64,000 nt of DNA from an uncultured Pirellulaceae bacterium (GTDB lineage Bacteria; Planctomycetota; Planctomycetia; Pirellulales; Pirellulaceae), in assembly GCA_938083195.1 (NCBI GenBank), contig CALKCK010000004.1:1-64000 (forward strand), in the 5' to 3' direction. The position numbers and the translations under genes were made by a program. The notes beneath the pieces are model-generated. The model made no database searches and had not been told where the DNA came from. It worked only from the letters and a program-made list of their open reading frames with translations. Shown in pieces: positions 56,461-64,000 of the stretch. The stretch's first letter is position 1, and every line of letters starts with the position of its first letter.

Positions 56461-57240
56461 ATGGAAATCAATGGCATTGTTGATGTAGAGCATTACCCAT
56501 TATCTGACCTCGATTTCCAGAGGCAGTGTCGGGCGACTTTGGATGAGCAAGGCGTTGTCTCACTGGCTCAGTTCATTCAGGGTGATTCTTTAGGGGAAAT
56601 TCTTGCTGAGTCGTTGCGGTTGCGTAAACAGGCTTATTTTTGTCGACAAACGCATTCAGTTTATTTGAACCCACCCGTTTTGAGTTTTCCATCAGGTCAT
56701 CCTCTTAATCGAACCGTCACAACGTCCAAAGGGTGTGTCTGTGATGATCTTATCGCTTCTGATTCGCCGCTCCGTACACTCTATGATTCGGAGATTTTTC
56801 GGCAGTTTGTGAAATCAGTAGTGGGGCAATCCGAGATCTATCCTTACGCAGACCCTCTTTCCTCAATCAACATCCACTATGCTGAACGGAATCAAGAGTT
56901 GGGCTGGCATTTTGACAATTCTTCATTCGCAATTACCTTGATGATTCAAAAGCCTGATGTCGGGGGGCGATTTGAGTTCATTCAGGATTTTAGGTTATCT
57001 AGGGATGGAAACGAGAATTACTCTGGAGTGTTAGATCTTCTCGATGGAAAACTTCAACCCAAACAGCTTAAGATAGATCCAGGCACCTTGGTACTATTTC
57101 GAGGTAAGAATTCAGTGCATCGAGTTTCACCAAACGACAGTGACCGTATGCGGATTCTTGCAGTGCTGGCGTACAATTCGTTACCCGACGTCGCGCTTTC
57201 TGAGAGTGCAAGAAAAACCTTTTACGGTAGGTTAAATTAA
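56461..57240 (+). CDS. 2-oxoglutarate/Fe(II)-dependent dioxygenase-like protein
   Basis: 259 residues. The iron triad is visible as H150-x-D152 (LGWHFDNSSF) and distal H220 (NSVHRVSP), with Arg nine to eleven residues later (DRMRIL) for 2-oxoglutarate binding. A double-stranded beta-helix pattern runs from about residue 135 to 240. The N-terminal 130 residues are mostly helical and poorly conserved. The Asp of the triad is kept, so hydroxylation rather than halogenation is expected. Substrate unknown; no biosynthetic cluster surrounds it. The start ATG at 56461 is the only reasonable one. Confidence 0.85.
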   Translation: MEINGIVDVEHYPLSDLDFQRQCRATLDEQGVVSLAQFIQGDSLGEILAESLRLRKQAYFCRQTHSVYLNPPVLSFPSGHPLNRTVTTSKGCVCDDLIASDSPLRTLYDSEIFRQFVKSVVGQSEIYPYADPLSSINIHYAERNQELGWHFDNSSFAITLMIQKPDVGGRFEFIQDFRLSRDGNENYSGVLDLLDGKLQPKQLKIDPGTLVLFRGKNSVHRVSPNDSDRMRILAVLAYNSLPDVALSESARKTFYGRLN

Positions 57241-57425
57241 CCCGAAAATTTGCGGGGAGTTTTCAATTGTTTGAGTTTGGTTTTCCAGTTCGGTTGATGA
57301 GAGTTTAGTCGCGGGCCTCCTGCCACGGTTAACCGTTTTGACTTTTGGAATCGGATTTGATCCAATTTAGAAAACGCTAAGTGCGAGCTAGACAAAAGAG
57401 CCCTCAGAGAGTTGAAGGAATTTTG

Positions 57426-58208
57426 ATGAAAATCCCAGTCGTTTTATTTTTGTTGCTGGTCCTTTGTTCTTCTGTTTGGGCTCAACCGCCGAGGCCAAAA
57501 ATTAGTAAATTGCCTTCTAAGCTTGAAAAAGAAACAAATTTCCTCAATCCAGAGTTCCTGGTTTATTCGCTTCATTCGAGTAATGCAAAGAATGTCCCGC
57601 TGGTGATTTACCTTCACGGTGCCGGTGGTGTCGGCGAAGATATCAATCGAATCAAAGGGCAGCCGATGGGAGTTTGCCGTGGAATTGAGAAGTTTAAAAA
57701 AGGACCGTGCATCCTTGTTGCGCCTCAGTGTCTTCGGACTTCTAAACAAGGCAAGCGAGGGACCTGGAATGAAAAGGATCTGAATGTCTTGCTGCGGCAT
57801 TTAAAAGCGGAGCTTCCGATTGATGAAAGTCGAATTTATCTGACTGGGAATAGTATGGGCGGGTATGGTTCGTGGATGTGGGGAGGTGCCAATCCAGAGC
57901 ATTTTGCCGCGATTGCACCAATCGTGGGAGGGATCGGGCCTGATGGTCCTAAGGATATCACCGAGGAGCTGACTGCGTGGGCCAGAAACCTGGCAAAGGT
58001 TCCGGTTTATGCGTTTGTGGGCGGTAAAGACAAAGTCGTTCCTGCCGCTCGGTCCAAAACCATGGTGAAGGAAATTGAAAAAGCTGGTGGAAATTTAGTG
58101 AAACTTAGGGTTTACCCCAACGAGGGACATAATGTATCGCGCAACGTTTTTAATGAACGCGAATATTTTGATTGGATGTTTGACCAAAAGAAGCAGCTTG
58201 CTAAATAA
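57426..58208 (+). CDS. Exported PHB-depolymerase/esterase-like alpha-beta hydrolase
   Basis: 260 residues. Signal peptide (MKIPVVLFLLLVLCSSVWAQ, cleavage after A19). Hydrolase core: oxyanion LVIYLHGAGGVGED, then nucleophile Ser143 in TGNSMGGYGSW, catalytic Asp probably in AFVGGKDKVVPA and His in YPNEGHNVSRNVF. The domain order and GNSMGG motif fit the PHB depolymerase/feruloyl esterase-like group (predicted peptidase). The start at 57426 with GAAGGA upstream is preferred over the frame beginning at 57381. Probably periplasmic carbohydrate-ester hydrolysis. Confidence 0.85.
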   Translation: MKIPVVLFLLLVLCSSVWAQPPRPKISKLPSKLEKETNFLNPEFLVYSLHSSNAKNVPLVIYLHGAGGVGEDINRIKGQPMGVCRGIEKFKKGPCILVAPQCLRTSKQGKRGTWNEKDLNVLLRHLKAELPIDESRIYLTGNSMGGYGSWMWGGANPEHFAAIAPIVGGIGPDGPKDITEELTAWARNLAKVPVYAFVGGKDKVVPAARSKTMVKEIEKAGGNLVKLRVYPNEGHNVSRNVFNEREYFDWMFDQKKQLAK

Positions 58209-58301
58209 TTCCTGGTTGGGATCAGCGACCTCCCCCAAAAATCCATAATTTAATTAACGATTAGAAATTTATTTGGTTCTTGCTGAAGGCCATGCTTTGA
58301 C

Positions 58302-59324
58302 ATGAATTGGTTCCAAAAACTAACTGGGCTCGATCACGAGTCTGCGGTAAACGTCCGTCAGCACCTTACCGCAAGTGACGGGGTTTTAAGTTCGAATATC
58401 AATGGAGCAGTCCATGGTTACGGCCACCTCGAGGTGGTTGCATTGGAAGAGTTGCGGAAACGCGTTTCAGATCTGCAATGTAATGAAATTACAGAGGTTT
58501 CTTCGCGAAGAATATCGATTAAGGAAATCGTTGCAGATGTTCAGGATTTACATAAAGACACGCGGAATCAAAATGCTATTTTTCAAGTTGCGTCACAGTT
58601 TAATCTCTTAGAAATGGTTGGCCCGAGTGTTGTCCCTGAAGCTGGAGTAGGGATTTATGAAAAGGACTTTACGCAGGGGCCAGCATGTGCGGTTGCAGCG
58701 GGGGCGGCGACGATCTATCGCAATTATTTTGTGGATAACGAGGGCGCCATTGGCCAGACCACGGATTGCCAAATTGATACGCTAAAAGATTTGGGGGAGT
58801 TGCTTGGTAATAAAAATGACTGTCTATGGAGAATGCAAAATGGGTACGCAATGGCCTCTGAATCAGGTTTGGCAGAGATTGCAGGTCAGATTGCCGAAGC
58901 ATCTGAGTGTGAACTGGAACGCCTGCGTGGCGCACTGAGAATTGGCTTGCAGTGGGGAGTGGAAGTCACTTTGTCGGACAGTGGCAACCGGGTGACCCAA
59001 GCCTTTTGTTCGGCACTTCCAGTCGCATATTCTCGTCATGACAGTTCGAAATGGGAAGCATTTGCGAGGTTGGTACTTGAAGCAAGCTACGAAGCGGTAT
59101 TCTGTGCTGCAATTGTAAATCGGCTGCAGTCGGGAAGCGGGCAGGTCTTTCTCACGCTACTAGGCGGTGGCGCGTTCGGTAATGAATTTGAGTGGATTCT
59201 CTCAGCGATCGAACGCTCGTTAAAAAAGTATCAGTGCTTTGATTTGGGAATTGAAATTGTCAGTTTTAGAAACTCTCGGCCTGATGTGACGGCGCTTGTT
59301 AATCGATGGTCATCGGAAAGTTAG
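58302..59324 (+). CDS. Macrodomain-like protein, candidate ADP-ribosyl hydrolase
   Basis: 340 residues, cytosolic. Not assignable to a well-studied bacterial family, but several blocks resemble a macrodomain with an insertion. QVASQFNLLEM (95-105) takes the place of the usual Asn-rich strand; TQGPACAVAAGAATIYRNYF (124-143) is a Gly/Ala loop; LTLLGGGAFGNEFEWI (284-299) matches the phosphate-binding loop style of macrodomains; a Rossmann-like beta-strand EIVSF follows. I recall similar sequences in eukaryotes and bacteria close to the Legionella effector MavL, an arginine-specific ADP-ribosyl-ubiquitin hydrolase. That link is from memory and inference, not a computed match. Its neighbours give no clue. 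Confidence 0.6.
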   Translation: MNWFQKLTGLDHESAVNVRQHLTASDGVLSSNINGAVHGYGHLEVVALEELRKRVSDLQCNEITEVSSRRISIKEIVADVQDLHKDTRNQNAIFQVASQFNLLEMVGPSVVPEAGVGIYEKDFTQGPACAVAAGAATIYRNYFVDNEGAIGQTTDCQIDTLKDLGELLGNKNDCLWRMQNGYAMASESGLAEIAGQIAEASECELERLRGALRIGLQWGVEVTLSDSGNRVTQAFCSALPVAYSRHDSSKWEAFARLVLEASYEAVFCAAIVNRLQSGSGQVFLTLLGGGAFGNEFEWILSAIERSLKKYQCFDLGIEIVSFRNSRPDVTALVNRWSSES

Positions 59325-59443
59325 TTCTAATTGGAAATTGATTGTTTGCCGACGTAGATATGGCAATTCGCACTGTTAGTTTGTTTTTGCAAACTTGATC
59401 CTAAATTGGCGTTTTAATTTGATAGACGAATTCGAATCCATCG

Positions 59444-62167
59444 TTAGCTAGGCCCATCATTCTCATTGATGAACTTATTCATTTCGCTGCCCACTGGCTG
59501 CAACGCCTGGGTAAATTCTTCAAAAATGTTTTCAGCATCTAAAAATTGATCGTCATTCCCCATCTCTTCCAAGGTTGCTGCAAGTTGAGCGCAATGAATT
59601 GCGCCAAGGTGATTCAGGGCACCTTTGATGGAGTGGGCTCTTAGCCTTAATTCCTTGCCATTTTTCGTCGCCACTGCGTTTTGAACCGCGGCAACTAGGG
59701 ATTCCTGATCTTTAATAAACACCTTGATGAGCTCACAAAGTAGTTGCTTGTCTCCTCCTACAGTTTCAAACGCACGATTCCATTCAATAGCGGAGTTGAA
59801 TTCCATATCTTTCCCTTGGGTAGTTGAGACTTTGAGCGGTTGGTGCACCGCTTGACGACGAACTAAATTAATCAATTCGTGGGCGCGGAAGGGTTTGGCG
59901 ATGTAGTCGTCCATCCCCGACGCGAGGCAGTGTTTTCGATCATCCGTACTGGCATGTGCAGTCAGCGCAATTATGGGCACCCGTGTTGAATTTTCCAATT
60001 CCAACTGGCGAATTTCAAACGTGGCCTGAATGCCGTCTGTGTCGGGCATTTGGATGTCCATCAGTATTAAATCAATCGAACCGTGTTCGAATTTTTCGAC
60101 CGCTTCACGACCATTGCTGGCCATGATGACGTTGTGACCGGCGTTCTTGAGGATGGCTGCCGCAAGTTTTTGATTGACGAGGTTGTCTTCAGCTAACAGC
60201 ACATTTAATTGTCGGGGAACAGGTGCCGCCGTGTCGGCAGTGAGAGAAGGCGTCGATGGTGGTTGTGCTTGTCCAAGCAACGATCTAATTGTTCTCAGTA
60301 AATCGGATTCCTTGATCGGTTTTAAAACTCGTGCACCGGTTTGCAGTTGGTTACGGTCAACGTTGGTCTCATGATGTTTGGCATTGGAAAGGACAATGAC
60401 CTGTGTTTTGAGGAGAGTTCTGTCCTGATTGATTTTGGTCGCCAAGCTTACCCCTGATTCCCGGTCAAGTTCACTGTCAATAATCACCAGCGGGATGGGA
60501 GCGGTTTGTTTCGCCGTAGCAGACAATAAGTGCAAGGCTTTTTCAATATTCCTCGCAGAAAATGTTTGTGCACCATAGGCGTGGAGGGTTTGTTCAAGAT
60601 TGAATAGCAGGTCTGAGTTGTTGATGACGAGGAGAATAGTATGTTCTACGAGGTCTTGTTTAATCTTCGAAGTTGTGACGGAATCGGTGATGAATTTTGA
60701 GGTGAAGTAGAAGCGACTTCCCCGACCGGGCTGGCTTTCGACTTCGAGATTCCCTCCCATGAGTGATACCAATCGCGAGGAAATCGCCAGGCCGAGGCCC
60801 GTCCCACCGTACTCTCTTGTGGTCGAGGTGTCGGCTTGTTCAAATTCAGAAAAAATGAGTTTCTGTTTTTCGACAGGAATGCCGATCCCCGAGTCGACTA
60901 CGTGGAATGTTAATTCGACCCCATGCTCGTAAACACTCGCATTCTCAACAGCAAGCTTTACAGACCCTTGTTGAGTAAATTTCAAAGCGTTGATTACTAA
61001 ATTCACGATTACCTGTCTCAAGCGAGTCAGGTCACCAACCACAAATGTGGGAACATCAGTAGCGACTTCAAGAATTAGCTCAATGTTCTTTTCCGTGCTT
61101 TTGAAAGCAAGCGAGCGCAGGGTGTCCCCGAGTGCTTCTTTGAGTTCGAACCGTTGACTTTCTAGTTCGATTTTTCCGGCTTCGATTTTAGAAAAATCTA
61201 AAATGTCGTTGATCAATCCAAGTAAAGATTCAGCAGAGTGCTGAATCATATCAAGATACTCACGATTTTCGAGATTGGGAGAGTTGGAGAGGAGTAGATC
61301 AGTGATGCCGATGATTCCATTCATAGGAGTTCGGATTTCGTGACTTACGTTTGCAAGAAAATCGCTTTTAGCTTGGCTTGCCGATTCGGCAATTTCTTTA
61401 GCTTGTCGCAGTGCCACTTCTGCGTTTTTTCGATCCGTAATGTCCCAGAACATTCCCTGGATTCCGATTCGATTTCCATTCTGGTCTGTCACCGCGGATT
61501 TTAAGACTTCGACATGAATGGGCCCGTCACCTGAAGGGTGAACTTCCGTGTCATGGAAGAGGATACCTGTCGTTAAGACGCGTTGGTCATCGGCGTGATA
61601 TTTTTTGGCGGTTTGTTGATCGAAAAAGTGGAAATCAGTTTTTCCAAGGACTTCTTCTCGGGCCAGTCCTAGGTCCGTGCAGTATCGGTTGTTGGCGAAG
61701 ACAATTTTTCCTTCACGGTCTTTTCGAAAAACATTGATGGGAAGGCTTTCCAAAAGCGAATCATAAATGGCAAAAGATTCTTCTTGTCGTTGTGCGGCTG
61801 GGTTTCCACGAGCGATATTGTGAGCAGTGGCACATATAAACTGTTGGGAAGGATCTTGGGTGTTGACTAACCGAAAGTGTCCTTGAAGTAAGTTGGCCGG
61901 GCCATCAGGATTGAGAATCCTAAATTTCTGACTGAATGATTGAAGGGTGTGGATCTGACTAAGACGATCATTGAGTAAGATCCGATCCTCTTCTTGGATT
62001 AACAGTTGCCAATCCCGATCCGATTTAAGCATCGATTCTCGTGAGCGTCCGAAAGCTTTAGAGCCAGCAAGATTAATATGTAGGAGTTGAAGGCCGTCGA
62101 GTGAAATCGACCAAATCGGATCGCAAGCGACGTCGAGAAGGCTGGAGAAATGCTCTCGACCAGGCAT
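59444..62167 (-). CDS. Hybrid sensor histidine kinase (PAS-PAS-HisKA-HATPase-REC-REC-Hpt)
   Basis: 907 residues, no membrane span, so a cytosolic sensor. PAS1 about 10-115 and PAS2 about 130-245. HisKA has H276 in FLANVSHEIRTPMNG; the HATPase has the N box RQVIVNLVINALKFT and the G box GGTGLGLAIS. REC1 (510-632) keeps the phosphoacceptor D564 and K616 but its acidic pair reads INNSD. REC2 (655-772) is intact: EDN, D704 in ILMDIQMPDTDG and K758. The C-terminal Hpt domain has H845 in LRAHSIKGALNHLGA. This is a full phosphorelay in one protein; no response regulator is encoded next to it. Confidence 0.94.
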   Translation of the reverse strand: MPGREHFSSLLDVACDPIWSISLDGLQLLHINLAGSKAFGRSRESMLKSDRDWQLLIQEEDRILLNDRLSQIHTLQSFSQKFRILNPDGPANLLQGHFRLVNTQDPSQQFICATAHNIARGNPAAQRQEESFAIYDSLLESLPINVFRKDREGKIVFANNRYCTDLGLAREEVLGKTDFHFFDQQTAKKYHADDQRVLTTGILFHDTEVHPSGDGPIHVEVLKSAVTDQNGNRIGIQGMFWDITDRKNAEVALRQAKEIAESASQAKSDFLANVSHEIRTPMNGIIGITDLLLSNSPNLENREYLDMIQHSAESLLGLINDILDFSKIEAGKIELESQRFELKEALGDTLRSLAFKSTEKNIELILEVATDVPTFVVGDLTRLRQVIVNLVINALKFTQQGSVKLAVENASVYEHGVELTFHVVDSGIGIPVEKQKLIFSEFEQADTSTTREYGGTGLGLAISSRLVSLMGGNLEVESQPGRGSRFYFTSKFITDSVTTSKIKQDLVEHTILLVINNSDLLFNLEQTLHAYGAQTFSARNIEKALHLLSATAKQTAPIPLVIIDSELDRESGVSLATKINQDRTLLKTQVIVLSNAKHHETNVDRNQLQTGARVLKPIKESDLLRTIRSLLGQAQPPSTPSLTADTAAPVPRQLNVLLAEDNLVNQKLAAAILKNAGHNVIMASNGREAVEKFEHGSIDLILMDIQMPDTDGIQATFEIRQLELENSTRVPIIALTAHASTDDRKHCLASGMDDYIAKPFRAHELINLVRRQAVHQPLKVSTTQGKDMEFNSAIEWNRAFETVGGDKQLLCELIKVFIKDQESLVAAVQNAVATKNGKELRLRAHSIKGALNHLGAIHCAQLAATLEEMGNDDQFLDAENIFEEFTQALQPVGSEMNKFINENDGPS

Positions 62168-62350
62168 GGCGGTGCTCAGCTCCTGTAAAAACTAACCGGT
62201 CAAAATTCGAAAATTGAAACCGGAGTGTAGTGGGCCGATATACGACGCAAAATCAATTTTCGAAAAGCAATGCTTAGGTTTGTTATAACCGATCTCATGA
62301 CAGCAACGCAAATTGAGTGGCGGTGCTCTTTCGGACGAGTGTTTTTGTAG

Positions 62351-62395
62351 GATTAAAACCAAAGCAGGAGCGGTAGTTATTGGAGCCGCCCCTGC
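62351..62395 (-). terminator. Terminator of tpx
   Basis: Read leftward: stem GCAGGGGCGG / CCGCTCCTGC (plus-strand 62364-62395, one G-U pair) with a 12-base loop, followed by a T-rich stretch. It starts about 20 bases after the tpx stop at 62417. Confidence 0.8.
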
Positions 62396-62416
62396 CCATG
62401 ATTTAATTTGGGGAAG

Positions 62417-62917
62417 TTAACCAATCGACGCGAGTGCAGCGTCGTAATTGGGTTCATCAACAATTTCACTGACTAATTCGGTGTGAACGACATTGCCGGC
62501 CTGATTGATGACGACCACAGCGCGAGTCAGCAGTCCTTTGAGTGGACCGTCAACGAGTCCTACTCCATAATTACTGTCGAACTCGGTGCACCGAAAGGCG
62601 GAGAGATTTGTGACGTGCTCAACGCCCTCGGCGTCGCAGAAACGTTTTTGAGCGAAAGGTAAGTCTTTTGAAATGTTCACGACGACAGTGTCTTCGAGTT
62701 GTCCAGCTTTGCTGTTGAATGTTTTCACTGAGAGGGCACATGTACCTGTGTCAAAGCTTGGCACAATGTTGAGAATAACATTCTTGTTTTCAAAGTCGGC
62801 CATGGTTTTTTCGCTAAGATCTCCCGCAACTAAAGTAAATCCAGGAGCGACTGCGTTTGCTGCAGGTAGGTCGCCGGTTGTGTTACAGGGATTGCCTTTT
62901 AAAGTAATTTCCGCCAT
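62417..62917 (-). CDS. tpx: Thiol peroxidase Tpx
   Basis: Atypical 2-Cys peroxiredoxin reducing peroxides with thioredoxin. 166 residues, normal length. Peroxidatic C60 lies in SFDTGTCALSVKTFN and resolving C94 in KRFCDAEGVEHV. The N-terminal ITLKGNPCNTTGDLP and the C-terminal RAVVVINQAGNVVHTELV are conserved. The start ATG at 62917 is secure. Monocistronic with its own terminator. Confidence 0.96.
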   Translation of the reverse strand: MAEITLKGNPCNTTGDLPAANAVAPGFTLVAGDLSEKTMADFENKNVILNIVPSFDTGTCALSVKTFNSKAGQLEDTVVVNISKDLPFAQKRFCDAEGVEHVTNLSAFRCTEFDSNYGVGLVDGPLKGLLTRAVVVINQAGNVVHTELVSEIVDEPNYDAALASIG

Positions 62918-63123
62918 CTCAAGATTCCTTTGGTATGTCTAATTGTGTGCAGTTAGATCGTTTGTTTTGTCGACGGGAGGAATGCCGAGTTTTCCACCCA
63001 ACTCATGTGCTTTAGATTTTATTCTCGATTCGATTTAAAATGCAGGGGGGACAATTCGGAGGATTAAAAAATCCCAGAATTTGGGTGCCGCTAAGTAAAA
63101 AACGAGGTTCCAGCCGCCAAATG

Positions 63124-64000
63124 TTAGAGTTTTACGCTTTCTTTCTCTTTCGCTATGGCCATGCCAGCCTGAATTATTTTTCTTGTTGCAGGATTTGCCG
63201 GTTGAAGTACGGGATTTGTGTGGTTGAAATGAATAAATCGAATTTTCTTTCGCTCCGTCTCTGCAAGTGGAGAGAATCGGCGGATCGATTCACTGACAAA
63301 CGGGTGAGGAATTAATGCCATATCCCGACCAGGAATCTCTCCATTTTCAAAAAACGTCCCATCCAAGTACGCGACGTCCACCGATTCGATCATCTTTTCG
63401 ATTGACTGATCCCAGCGTGACCATTTGTCAATATCTGGAAGGAAGAGAGCGGATTTTTTTGGGCCTTGAATCTTAAATCCGACGGTTTCAGAAAACTCAT
63501 CCCGATGAGGTACAAGAAACGGAATGACCTGAACCCTGTCATTTAGTTTAGTAGGTTTGCCGGCGGCCAACTCGATGGTCTTGATGTTCTCTAATTTTAC
63601 CAGTTGGCTCCAGGGGCCATTTCGAGATAGGAAATCTTGCATTCGCGGCATGCAATACGTTTTGATTTGGCGAGCCCCCATGACTTCTCGCCCTAGATGA
63701 ATTAACCCGGAGTAGTGGCCGATGTGCCCGTGAGTTAAAAAAATTCCGTCGAGTAAGGGGGCCTCGGTTTCTTCATTTCCGTTTGGTGATTGTTCAAGTA
63801 AGACCTGCAGTTGTTGAGGGAAGTCGGGAGTGCAGTCAAATAGCCATTTTTGTCCCGTGGCATGATCGATTAGCCCAAGGGAAGCGACGTGGCGGCGTCT
63901 ACTTGGGTTTTTCCACGCTAACTCGCAACAGGGCTTTTGGCAGGCTGCCTGAGGGAATCCGGCGTCCTGAGCGATACCAAGGACGATCAATTCTACAGAT
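63124..64000 (-). CDS. PqqB-like metallo-beta-lactamase-fold hydrolase, 5'-incomplete
   Basis: At least 288 residues, continuing past the window edge: the first frame start (63990) is a TTG inside an open frame that runs to the edge without a stop, so the true beginning lies beyond 64000. Visible motifs are the LGIAQDAGFPQ start, CTPDFPQQLQ, the THGHIGHY metal motif (HxHxGH instead of the common HxHxDH; PqqB has the same feature), SALFLPDIDKW, and a His in IHFNHTNP. Similar to coenzyme PQQ synthesis protein B, but no other pqq gene is in the window; an unrelated exported or cytosolic hydrolase is equally possible. Confidence 0.78.
   Translation of the reverse strand, partial: SVELIVLGIAQDAGFPQAACQKPCCELAWKNPSRRRHVASLGLIDHATGQKWLFDCTPDFPQQLQVLLEQSPNGNEETEAPLLDGIFLTHGHIGHYSGLIHLGREVMGARQIKTYCMPRMQDFLSRNGPWSQLVKLENIKTIELAAGKPTKLNDRVQVIPFLVPHRDEFSETVGFKIQGPKKSALFLPDIDKWSRWDQSIEKMIESVDVAYLDGTFFENGEIPGRDMALIPHPFVSESIRRFSPLAETERKKIRFIHFNHTNPVLQPANPATRKIIQAGMAIAKEKESVKL

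Noticed and set aside
59378..59395. Hairpin AGTTTG/CAAACT between the macrodomain-like gene and the sensor kinase
   Set aside because: Only a 6-bp stem with no T run on either side; not a convincing terminator.
1..64000. tRNA, rRNA, CRISPR, transposon or prophage features
   Set aside because: Scanned by eye for TTCRANNC-type tRNA arms, repeated spacers, transposase and integrase motifs; none was convincing. A covariance and HMM search would be needed to rule out small RNAs.

Overview
The window looks like chromosomal DNA of a planctomycete (Planctomycetota, most likely a Pirellulales-type organism) with moderate GC. Lineage markers recognised by eye are a HicB-like ribbon-helix-helix protein of the planctomycete type, a DUF6800-type small basic protein, an MfnB homologue in a bacterium, a short PSP1 protein with a Cys-rich tail, a CX4CH protein, a sulfatase, and several exported proteins of no known function. 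No rRNA, tRNA, CRISPR array, transposase, integrase or prophage gene was recognised. Genes lie on both strands in short operons, with many convergent and divergent pairs.

Layout. 0-2.5 kb: ychF and a BrkB/YihY membrane protein. 2.6-8.8 kb: a divergent histidine-utilisation cluster, hutI-hutF leftward and hutU-hutH rightward; HutF implies the deiminase route through N-formylglutamate. 9-15 kb: a PH-domain protein, a polyhydroxyalkanoic-acid-system protein, a small acidic protein, mfnB, ribonuclease D, two small-molecule enzymes and an exported unknown. 15.4-17.4 kb: hslVU. 17.5-21 kb: a BaiN-like flavoprotein, the HicB-like regulator with palindromic upstream sites, and a Tat-exported TIM-barrel protein. 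21.4-29.3 kb: aroA, an ArnT-like glycosyltransferase, pdxH, fumC, a TPR protein and map. 29.4-32.8 kb: unknown and exported proteins plus PSP1. 33-36.2 kb: leuCD and uppP. 36.5-43.1 kb: a CX4CH exported protein, a sulfatase, a large acyl-CoA dehydrogenase, DUF6800 and a 26-Cys exported protein. 43.8-50.5 kb: an orphan receiver protein, pntAB, DUF1648, a lipoprotein and ribBA. 50.8-59.3 kb: two esterases, rpe with a degenerate histidine phosphatase, PilZ, a 2OG-Fe(II) oxygenase, and a macrodomain-like protein that may be an ADP-ribosyl hydrolase. 59.4-64 kb: a hybrid sensor kinase, tpx and a PqqB-like hydrolase running off the edge.

Most of the window is housekeeping metabolism. The less ordinary content is the macrodomain-like protein at 58.3 kb, the active-site-less phosphatase fold coupled to rpe, the PSP1 protein with a possible metal-binding tail, the palindrome cluster upstream of the RHH protein, and a recurring pattern of 14-18 nt tandem duplications next to stop codons (two of them include the stop codon itself). 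I found no convincing multi-gene defence or novel enzymatic island. All assignments rest on motif recognition by eye; no database search was run.
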